From JACQNR01 sp964533045 (GTDB lineage Bacteria > Acidobacteriota > Terriglobia > UBA7540): a DNA stretch of 15,896 nt. Shown piece by piece: positions 6,551 to 15,896 of the stretch. The DNA lies in NCBI GenBank assembly GCA_964533045.1, contig CAZHKT010000084.1, forward strand, positions 1-15,896. Reading direction: 5' to 3'. The position numbers were made by a program, and so were the translations under genes. Every line of letters starts with the position of its first letter. Positions within the stretch are counted from its first letter, which is position 1. The notes below the pieces were generated by a model. The model was not told the origin of the DNA. It did not search any database and saw only the letters and a list, made by a program, of their open reading frames with translations.

Positions 6551-6614
6551 GTAGCGGCGACCTGTGGGTCGCCATGTGAATGAGACTCGGTAGCGGGCCG
6601 AAGCCCGCCGCGAC
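6551..6614. repeat. REPIN-like double-hairpin element, copy A
   Basis: A 64-bp element with two GC-rich hairpins. The first has a perfect 7-bp stem GGCGACC/GGTCGCC (6556-6573, TGTG loop). The second has a perfect 6-bp stem GCGGGC/GCCCGC (6593-6608, CGAA loop). It begins GTAGCG and has CATGTG after the first hairpin, exactly as in copy B at 11624-11688, and it ends GCCGCGAC where copy B ends GCCGCTAC. No transposase of the RAYT type is in the window. The rest of the 6508-6692 gap carries only the selB promoter. Confidence 0.75.
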
Positions 6615-6654
6615 CTAGGGCGGATGGGCAGGACGCCGCTCCGAGAGCGGCAGG

Positions 6655-6683
6655 TTGCCGCGCCCGTTTCTTTCCCTCATAAT
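6655..6683 (+). promoter_or_regulatory. Sigma-70-like promoter of selB, giving a near-leaderless mRNA
   Basis: TTGCCG (6655-6660), a 17-bp spacer and CATAAT (6678-6683) form a good pair; the -10 matches 5 of 6. The ATG at 6693 starts only ten bases after the -10 box, so transcription should begin at or within about three bases of the start codon. No Shine-Dalgarno is present, which fits leaderless initiation. Confidence 0.5.
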
Positions 6684-6692
6684 CGACCTCGC

Positions 6693-8609
6693 ATGAAGCA
6701 CGTCATCATCGGCACGGCGGGACACGTGGACCATGGCAAGTCGGCGCTGGTCAAAGCACTGACCGGCACCGACCCGGACCGCTGGGAAGAGGAGAAGCGG
6801 CGCGGCATCACGCTCGATCTGGGTTTTGCCGAGCTCGACCTGGGCGGCGGCGTGCATGCCGGATTCGTGGACGTGCCCGGCCACGAGCGCTTCGTCAAGA
6901 ACATGCTGGCGGGCGCGGGCGGCATGGACCTCGTGCTGCTGGTGATCGCCGCCGATGAAGGCATCAAGCCGCAGACGCGCGAGCACTTCGACATCTGCCG
7001 TCTGCTGGCGATCGCGCGCGGCGTGATCGCCCTGTCCAAGCGGGACCTGGTTACGCAGGATACGCTCGACCTGCTCACCATTGAGGTTCAGGAGTTCGTG
7101 GCGGGATCGTTTCTCGAGGGCGCGCCGATCGTGGCGGTGAGTGCACAGACCGGCGCGGGCCTTGACGCACTGCGTGCTGAGTTGAGGCGCGCCGCCCTGG
7201 CTGCGACACCCCGGCCCGCCGCGTCGCCCTTCCGGCTCCCCATCGACCGTGCCTTCATCATGAAGGGATTCGGCACGGTGGTGACCGGGACGCTCCTCGC
7301 CGGGCGAATCGAACGGGAGCAGGAGGTCGAAATCTTCCCGCTGGCCCGGCGCGCGCGTGTGCGCGGCATCCAGGTGCACAATCGCGCCGCCGAAGCAGCC
7401 GTCGCTGGCCAGCGCACCGCGCTGAACCTCTCCGGGGTGGACGCGCAGGAACTCGACCGCGGCATGATGATCGCCCCACCCGGATTGTTCGAGGCGGCTT
7501 CGCGGCTCGATGTCTGGATCGAGATGCTGCCCACGGCGCCCGCGCTGAAAAACCACTCGCGGCTGCATTTCCATTGTGGCACGGCGAAGATCATGGCGGA
7601 GGTCGCGCTCCTCGATCGCAGAGAACTGGCGCCGGGCGGGGGCGGGTTCGCCCAGTTGCGTCTCGCGTCCTCCGGCTTGTTCCTGCCGGGCGACCGATTT
7701 ATCTTCCGGCAATTCTCTCCCATGGTCACGCTGGGCGGCGGCGTGGTCTTCGACAATCAGCCGCCATCGCACCGCTTCGCCGACCCCGCCGCCCTGGAAG
7801 CGCTGGCCCGGCTGAAAGGCGGTGGCGCAACCGCGCAGATTGAGCATCACCTCGCGCGCGAGGGTGAGATCACGATCCCCGCGCTCGTGGCGCGTACCGG
7901 GTGCTCTCCGCAGGAAATCCTGAATGCAACGTCCGAGCCGGCTTTGAAAGGGCTCGTTCGTCCGCTCGGACAGCCGCCGAGTTCTCTCGCGCATGACGGC
8001 TACTTCGCCGAACTTCGCCGCAGCCTGGAAACCGAGCTGAAGGCATTTCACGAATCGAATCCGCTGCTGCCCGGCCTCAGCCGCGAAGACCTGCGGGCGC
8101 GCCTGGGCCGCAGGTCGGCGGGCAAAATGCAACCCCCTTCCCCGCAGCTGGTGAGCACGTTGATTCAGGAAATGCAGGCGCAGGCCAGGATCGTGGCGGA
8201 AGGCGAGCTGGTGCGATTGGCGGGCCGCAGCGTCCAACTCACGCCGGAAGAGTCCGCGGCCAAGGATAAGATCGCCGCGGCGTTTGAGCGCGCCGGGCTC
8301 GCCGTGCCCGACGCCGCGCAGGTGCTGAGCGGCTTGCGCCTCGACCGCGCGCGCGCCGAAAAGATTCTCCAGCTTCTGCTGAAAGAGGGGACGCTGGTTC
8401 GCGTCACGCAGGATTTGATCTTTCACGCGCAAGCGTTGTCGCGACTGAAAGAGAACGTCCGGGCCCAGAAGGAGAAAAGCAATCGCATGGACGTTGCGGT
8501 TTTCAAAACCTTGACCGGCCTGACGCGCAAGTACGCCATCCCCTTGCTCGAATATCTGGACCGGGAGCGGGTGACGCGGCGGGCGGGCGACGAACGAATC
8601 ATTTTGTGA
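6693..8609 (+). CDS. selB: Selenocysteine-specific translation elongation factor SelB
   Basis: This 638-residue GTPase delivers selenocysteyl-tRNA to the ribosome at UGA codons marked by a SECIS hairpin. It opens MKHVIIGTAGHVDHGKSALV with the P-loop (Gly10 to Ser17), has RGIT at 37-40 (switch I), DVPGHE at 60-65 (switch II) and SKRD at 115-118 as the guanine-specificity motif, with Ser in place of the usual Asn/Thr. Beta-barrel domains II and III follow (about 175-360; FIMKGFGTVVTGTLL is typical). The C-terminal third (about 390-638) is predicted winged-helix repeats that bind SECIS RNA. The length agrees with full SelB proteins. The ATG at 6693 fits the conserved N-terminus. Neither selA, selD nor tRNA-Sec lies in the window. 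Its own stop is TGA. Confidence 0.95.
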   Translation: MKHVIIGTAGHVDHGKSALVKALTGTDPDRWEEEKRRGITLDLGFAELDLGGGVHAGFVDVPGHERFVKNMLAGAGGMDLVLLVIAADEGIKPQTREHFDICRLLAIARGVIALSKRDLVTQDTLDLLTIEVQEFVAGSFLEGAPIVAVSAQTGAGLDALRAELRRAALAATPRPAASPFRLPIDRAFIMKGFGTVVTGTLLAGRIEREQEVEIFPLARRARVRGIQVHNRAAEAAVAGQRTALNLSGVDAQELDRGMMIAPPGLFEAASRLDVWIEMLPTAPALKNHSRLHFHCGTAKIMAEVALLDRRELAPGGGGFAQLRLASSGLFLPGDRFIFRQFSPMVTLGGGVVFDNQPPSHRFADPAALEALARLKGGGATAQIEHHLAREGEITIPALVARTGCSPQEILNATSEPALKGLVRPLGQPPSSLAHDGYFAELRRSLETELKAFHESNPLLPGLSREDLRARLGRRSAGKMQPPSPQLVSTLIQEMQAQARIVAEGELVRLAGRSVQLTPEESAAKDKIAAAFERAGLAVPDAAQVLSGLRLDRARAEKILQLLLKEGTLVRVTQDLIFHAQALSRLKENVRAQKEKSNRMDVAVFKTLTGLTRKYAIPLLEYLDRERVTRRAGDERIIL

Positions 8610-8673
8610 GGGGCGAGGTGGGAGTTGCGGAATGCCGGATCAGAAGTCAATAGACGCTCGCAGAATCCACGGC

Positions 8674-9249
8674 CTAGAATAAGCTTGCCGTACAATCCTT
8701 CAGCAAGCCATACACCACCGCCACCGGCAATCCGACCACGTTGAAGTAGCAGCCTTCGATGCGCGTCACGAATTTGGAGGCCAGTCCCTGGATGCCGTAG
8801 GCGCCCGCTTTGTCGAGCGGTTCCCCGCTCGCCACGTAGTCCGCGATTTCGCTTTCGTCGAGCGTGCGAAAGGTCACCCGAGTGGTTTCGTGGGTCAGCG
8901 CGAGAACCTCGGCCGGCGGTCGCGCCAGGCAGACGCCGGTGATCACGCGATGAGATACTCCCGAAAGGATTCGAAGCATTCGGACGGCGTCGGCGGGATC
9001 GCGCGGTTTGCCCAAAATCTCTCCGTCCGACACCACCACCGTGTCGGCGCCCAGAACGATGCAGCCGGGGAGGAGTTTGCTTGCCACGTCCAGCGCCTTA
9101 TGGCGCGCCACGCGCCGCGTATAGTTCTCCGGGGATTCGCCCGCCAGCGGCGCTTCGTCCACGGCCGACGGAATGACTTCAAAGTTCCATCCTGCGTTCG
9201 TCAGCAGTTCGCGCCGGCGCGGCGAAGCGGAGGCCAGGATCAGTCGCAT
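8674..9249 (-). CDS. maf: Maf-family nucleotide pyrophosphatase
   Basis: A 191-residue Maf/HAM1-like enzyme that hydrolyses non-canonical or modified nucleoside triphosphates (dTTP/UTP-type substrates in the YhdE branch) to monophosphates, thought to protect nucleic acids and linked to septum control in Bacillus. Evidence: N-terminal LILASASPRRRELL with the SPRR motif at residues 9-12, VLGADTVV, the GKPRDPADAVRML segment, and DKAGAYGIQG near the C-terminus. The start at 9249 matches the family's opening exactly. It is convergent with selB (64-bp gap with nothing notable) and divergent from dciA. A close TATAAT box suggests a very short leader. The exact nucleotide preference is inferred from motif likeness only. 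Confidence 0.93.
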   Translation of the reverse strand: MRLILASASPRRRELLTNAGWNFEVIPSAVDEAPLAGESPENYTRRVARHKALDVASKLLPGCIVLGADTVVVSDGEILGKPRDPADAVRMLRILSGVSHRVITGVCLARPPAEVLALTHETTRVTFRTLDESEIADYVASGEPLDKAGAYGIQGLASKFVTRIEGCYFNVVGLPVAVVYGLLKDCTASLF

Positions 9250-9259
9250 CAGGCTTGCG

Positions 9260-9289
9260 ATTATACGGAGAGTCGGACGGATTGCACAA
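9260..9289 (-). promoter_or_regulatory. Promoter of maf, minus strand, near-leaderless
   Basis: On the minus strand, TTGTGC (9284-9289), an 18-bp spacer and a perfect TATAAT (9260-9265) precede the maf ATG at 9249 with only ten bases between box and start. The transcript would start a few bases before the ATG or on it. There is no Shine-Dalgarno. Confidence 0.5.
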
Positions 9290-9306
9290 CCCGCCACGCC
9301 ACGCTG

Positions 9307-9315
9307 TGCTAAAAT
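9307..9315 (+). promoter_or_regulatory. Extended -10 promoter of the dciA-gatC-gatA cluster
   Basis: TGC followed by TAAAAT (9310-9315) is an extended -10 element; no -35 with good spacing is seen. It lies about 20 bp from the divergent maf promoter, so a shared regulator could act on both. Transcription would begin near 9322, leaving a leader of about 33 nt that holds GGAG (9342-9345), nine bases before the TTG start of dciA. Confidence 0.45.
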
Positions 9316-9354
9316 GAGCGTCTCAACTTCAAAGGTTTTTCGGAGTCTCCAGGG

Positions 9355-9801
9355 TTGGAAGGAATCGCCAAGTTTCTGCCTGCTGCGGTGCGGCAACAAC
9401 TGTTCCGCTCCGATCCGTCGCTGCTGGAGTTGCTGAGGGCGCTCTGGCCGAAGATGGTGGGGCACGGAATCGCCCAGCAATGCCGGCCCGTCGAGTTCGT
9501 CGCGGGGACGCTGACCATCGTCACTGCATGTCCGACTTGGGCGGTGCAGTTCCGCCAGCTCAACGCCGAAATTCGACGCAACATTAACACCATCTTGGGC
9601 GGCGAGCACGTTCGGAAGCTGCGCGTGCGGGTGGATCCCGCATTCGAACCGCCGCCCCTGGCACCCGGAACTGTCAGCCAGCTCGCGCGGCCGCACGGAA
9701 AGGTCTCCAAAGGACCACCGAAAGACCCGTTGGACCCCATGGAAATACTCCGGCAATCGTTCGACAAATACTTTGCGCGCCGCAACAGAAGGGGCGATTG
9801 A
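9355..9801 (+). CDS. dciA: DciA (DUF721) replicative-helicase loader/operator
   Basis: A 148-residue protein with the DUF721 pattern in its first hundred residues: a helical start (IAKFLPAAVRQQLF), a central LWPKMVGHGIAQQCRP, the strand segment FVAGTLTIVTACPTWAVQFRQL, and a last conserved NINTILGGEHVRKLRVRV. DciA interacts with DnaB and stands in for DnaC/DnaI in most bacteria. The C-terminal 45 residues are basic, Pro-rich and probably disordered. The start must be TTG at 9355: a stop at 9310-9312 closes the frame upstream, no ATG or GTG lies between, and GGAG at 9342-9345 is suitably spaced. An ATG at 9314 is in a different frame. The stop overlaps the gatC start as TGATG. Confidence 0.85.
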   Translation: MEGIAKFLPAAVRQQLFRSDPSLLELLRALWPKMVGHGIAQQCRPVEFVAGTLTIVTACPTWAVQFRQLNAEIRRNINTILGGEHVRKLRVRVDPAFEPPPLAPGTVSQLARPHGKVSKGPPKDPLDPMEILRQSFDKYFARRNRRGD

Positions 9802-10103
9802 TGGCACTCACGGAAAAAGATGTCAGGTACGTCGCCGAACTCGCTCATCTCCGGCTGACGGAAGAGGAAGTGGCGAAGTTTCTGCCGCAGCTCGATTCTA
9901 TCCTGACCTACATGCAGAAACTGAACGAACTCGACACCACGAATATCGAGCCCATGGCGCAGGTCACCTATCCGGCAGCGGAGAACCACGCTCTCCGGCC
10001 CGACGCGCCTTTCCCGACGTTCACGCAGAAGGAAGCCCTCGCCAATGCACCGGAGCCGGCGGAGGAATACTTCAAGGTGCCGCTCGTGATTGAAAAGGAA
10101 TGA
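9801..10103 (+). CDS. gatC: Aspartyl/glutamyl-tRNA amidotransferase subunit C
   Basis: A 100-residue GatC, the small subunit that clamps GatA and GatB in the GatCAB complex, which converts Glu-tRNA(Gln) to Gln-tRNA(Gln) and Asp-tRNA(Asn) to Asn-tRNA(Asn). Family features are the N-terminal helix VRYVAELAHLRLTEEE, the middle LDSILTYMQKLNELDT, then NIEPMAQ and a C-terminal FKVPLVIE. The length is typical. The ATG at 9801 shares its A with the dciA stop and has AAGGGG at 9789-9794, so the two genes are translationally coupled. A TTG just upstream at 9798 is less likely. gatA follows after 75 bp. Confidence 0.95.
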   Translation: MALTEKDVRYVAELAHLRLTEEEVAKFLPQLDSILTYMQKLNELDTTNIEPMAQVTYPAAENHALRPDAPFPTFTQKEALANAPEPAEEYFKVPLVIEKE

Positions 10104-10178
10104 GAACAACCATCGAGGTCGGAAAGCCGGCCACGGGCTGCCCCGGGCGCGACTTTCGACTTGCGAGTGTCCCGACGC

Positions 10179-11627
10179 ATGGAATTGACCAACCTCAGCA
10201 TCGGCGCGATTCGTGAGGCGCTGGCGACCAAGAAGGCCAGCGCCGAGGAACTGGTGCGGGCGCATCTGGCGCATATCGAGCAGCGCGACGCGGAGATAAA
10301 CGCCTACCTCTCGCTTTCGCCGGAGCGCGCCCTGGCCCAGGCGCGCAGGATCGACCAGATGATCGCGGCGGGCGAGGCATTGCCGCCGCTCGCCGGCGTC
10401 CCCATCGCCGTCAAGGACGTCATCCTGACCCAGGGTGATCCCACCACTTGCGCTTCCAAGATGCTGGCCAATTACATCGCGCCCTACGACGCCACCGCGG
10501 TGAAACGGCTGGAAGCGGCGGGCGCCTGCATCCTGGGCAAAACCAACTGCGACGAGTTCGCCATGGGCTCTTCGACGGAGAACTCCGGCTTTCGTCCCAC
10601 GCGCAACCCGCTGGACCTCGCGCGCGTGCCGGGCGGCTCGAGCGGCGGCTCAGCCGCGGCGGTCGCGGCCCGCATGGCCACGGTCTCCCTCGGCTCGGAT
10701 ACCGGCGGCTCCATCCGCCAGCCCGCCTCGTTCTGCAATCTCGTCGGCCTGATGGGCACCTACGGCCGCGTCTCGCGCTACGGCCTGGTGGCCTTTGCCT
10801 CGTCGCTCGACCATATCGGCCCGTTCGGCCGCAGCGTGCGCGACGTGGCGCTGACACTGCAAACTATCGCCGGACGCGATCCCCTGGATTCGACCTCAGC
10901 CGACGTGCCCGTGCCGGACTATGCCGCGGCGCTCGGCCGCGATGTGCGCGGGTTGAAGGTCGGCGTCCCGGGGGAATACTTCAAAGGGCTGCACCCGGAG
11001 ATTGGGGATAATATCCAGACAGGTATCGACTTGTTCAGCAAGCTGGGATGCCGGATCGAATCCATTACGTTGCCCCACACCGACTACGCCATCGGCTGCT
11101 ACTACATCATCTGCACGGCGGAGGCGAGCTCGAATCTGGCGCGCTATGACGGCGTGCGCTACGGCTACCGCGCGCCCGTTTATGATGGCCTGCGCGATAT
11201 GTACCGCCGGACGCGCGACCAGGGCTTCGGCGCGGAAGTTAAGCGCCGCATCATGCTGGGAACCTATGTTTTAAGTTCTGGATATTATGATGCTTATTAT
11301 TTAAAGGCTCAGAAAGTCCGCACGCTCATCGCGCGCGACTTTCTGGAAGCCTTTGAAGATGTGGATGTGATGGTGGTTCCCACCTCGCCGATTCCGCCGT
11401 TCAAGCTGGGCGAGAAGGTGGACGACCCGCTCCAGATGTACCTCGCCGATATCTATACTGTCACCGCATCGCTGGCCGGCATCCCCGGCATTTCCGTTCC
11501 CTGCGGCCGCATGAAGAGCGACCCCCAACTCCCTGTCGGGATGCAAATCCTCGCCAAACACTTCGACGAGACCGTCCTGCTGCAAGCCGCCCATGCCTTT
11601 GAAACCGCCGGCGGATTTGAATTGTAG
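10179..11627 (+). CDS. gatA: Aspartyl/glutamyl-tRNA amidotransferase subunit A
   Basis: A 482-residue amidase-signature enzyme, the glutaminase subunit that releases ammonia from glutamine for the GatB kinase/transferase site. The Ser-cisSer-Lys triad is visible: Lys79 in GVPIAVKD, Ser154 in GGSSGGSA and Ser178 in DTGGSIRQPAS, at the same residue numbers as in the well-studied Staphylococcus GatA. The ATG at 10179 matches the conserved N-terminus; a TTG at 10161 would add six residues. It lies 75 bp after gatC with no clear Shine-Dalgarno. gatB is not in the window, so the complex is encoded at two loci. The TAG stop is part of the first GTAGCG of a palindromic repeat that begins at 11624. 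Confidence 0.96.
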   Translation: MELTNLSIGAIREALATKKASAEELVRAHLAHIEQRDAEINAYLSLSPERALAQARRIDQMIAAGEALPPLAGVPIAVKDVILTQGDPTTCASKMLANYIAPYDATAVKRLEAAGACILGKTNCDEFAMGSSTENSGFRPTRNPLDLARVPGGSSGGSAAAVAARMATVSLGSDTGGSIRQPASFCNLVGLMGTYGRVSRYGLVAFASSLDHIGPFGRSVRDVALTLQTIAGRDPLDSTSADVPVPDYAAALGRDVRGLKVGVPGEYFKGLHPEIGDNIQTGIDLFSKLGCRIESITLPHTDYAIGCYYIICTAEASSNLARYDGVRYGYRAPVYDGLRDMYRRTRDQGFGAEVKRRIMLGTYVLSSGYYDAYYLKAQKVRTLIARDFLEAFEDVDVMVVPTSPIPPFKLGEKVDDPLQMYLADIYTVTASLAGIPGISVPCGRMKSDPQLPVGMQILAKHFDETVLLQAAHAFETAGGFEL

Positions 11628-11688
11628 CGCCGCCCTTCAGGGCGGCATGTGGTTGATTCACACATGCCGGGCGGAAGCCCGCCGCTAC
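11624..11688. repeat. REPIN-like double-hairpin element, copy B
   Basis: A 65-bp element that folds into a nested palindrome. The outer arms GTAGCG (11624-11629) and CGCTAC (11683-11688) pair, as do CATGTG (11646-11651) and CACATG (11661-11666). Inside each half is its own hairpin: GCCGCCC/GGGCGGC with TTCA loop (11629-11646) and CGGGC/GCCCG with GGAA loop (11668-11681). Shared outer and hairpin motifs tie it to 6551-6614. It begins within the last codons of gatA. Confidence 0.8.
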
Positions 11689-11837
11689 GTCGCTTCGGGG
11701 CAGGGACATCCGGTTGCCGCGCGGCGCGCAAGCTCCCCGGGCAAAGGGAGGTTCCGCCTGTGCGGCTGGCGCAGATCCCGGCCTCCGGTTCAAAGCCCTG
11801 GTCAATCTTGCTGGGGATGGGGAAGTGGGGGGTAAGG

Positions 11838-11855
11838 CAGGGGGAAAGGCCCCTG
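11838..11855. terminator. Hairpin between convergent gatA and rpoC
   Basis: CAGGGG (11838-11843), a 6-nt loop GAAAGG and CCCCTG (11850-11855) form a perfect 6-bp stem. It adjoins the larger inverted repeat at 11855-11907. There is no T-run on either side, so it is only terminator-like. The stretch 11690-11837 shows no feature. Confidence 0.35.
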
Positions 11856-11907
11856 ACGAGTGACAGGTGCAGAAAGCCTGCCGGCCACTCGTCACCTGTC
11901 ACTCGTC
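11855..11907. terminator. Perfect 15-bp inverted repeat, possible bidirectional terminator
   Basis: GACGAGTGACAGGTG (11855-11869) and its exact reverse complement (11893-11907) flank a 23-nt spacer. The right arm with its neighbour also holds CACTCGTC twice (11886-11893 and 11900-11907). The element ends seven bases from the rpoC stop and lies in the gap between convergent gatA and rpoC, fitting a role in ending transcription from both sides, though no U-tract is present. Confidence 0.5.
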
Positions 11908-11913
11908 CCCGCC

Positions 11914-15896
<3,983 letters not shown>

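Noticed and set aside
6615..8432. A 605-codon open frame on the minus strand
   Set aside because: It is antisense to the unmistakable selB gene; its Arg/His/Gln-rich translation is typical of a shadow frame.
8610..8673. Possible RNA gene between selB and maf
   Set aside because: At 64 bp it is too short for tRNA-Sec and shows no cloverleaf or T-loop motif.

Overview
The window is a GC-rich bacterial chromosomal segment made almost entirely of conserved housekeeping genes, with short intergenic gaps that carry dispersed palindromic or low-complexity repeats. The gene set (DciA/DUF721, GatC and GatA, SelB, Maf, a DUF1015 protein, an RpoC with a large trigger-loop insertion) and the hairpin repeats of the GTAGCG...CCGCC type resemble an acidobacterium (Acidobacteriota). 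That assignment is an inference from general likeness. No rRNA, tRNA, CRISPR array, prophage or transposase was seen.

Layout, left to right. At 111-2056 a PLP aminotransferase and a nickel/cobalt permease of the NicO/UreH type form a translationally coupled pair (+). A stretch of about 250 bp follows, holding an orphan cysteine-rich reading frame and a good promoter for a STAS-domain protein (2313-2657, +). A DUF1015 protein lies convergently on the minus strand (2741-4075). A gene-poor gap of 520 bp (4076-4595) contains two copies of a 41-bp imperfect direct repeat and small hairpins. Then come a phosphoglycolate-phosphatase-like HAD hydrolase (4596-5285, +), an exported HEAT-repeat protein (5419-6507, +) and selB (6693-8609, +). 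Maf (8674-9249) is on the minus strand. Divergent from it is a compact cluster dciA-gatC-gatA (9355-11627, +). The right quarter is rpoC (11914 to beyond the right edge, minus strand), convergent with gatA and missing only its N-terminus.

GatC and GatA belong to the amidotransferase that finishes Gln-tRNA and/or Asn-tRNA, SelB delivers Sec-tRNA to UGA codons, DciA loads or activates the replicative helicase, and RpoC is the catalytic subunit of RNA polymerase. The nickel permease has a histidine-rich loop suggesting metal binding, but no nickel enzyme is in view.

I found no clearly new multi-gene system. The most interesting material is between the genes: two REPIN-like double-hairpin elements (6551-6614 and 11624-11688, the second supplying the gatA stop codon), the 41-bp repeat pair, a short GTCGGCA-type repeat that has entered two coding ends, a perfect 15-bp inverted repeat between gatA and rpoC, and several promoters placed so close to start codons that the mRNAs would be leaderless or nearly so.
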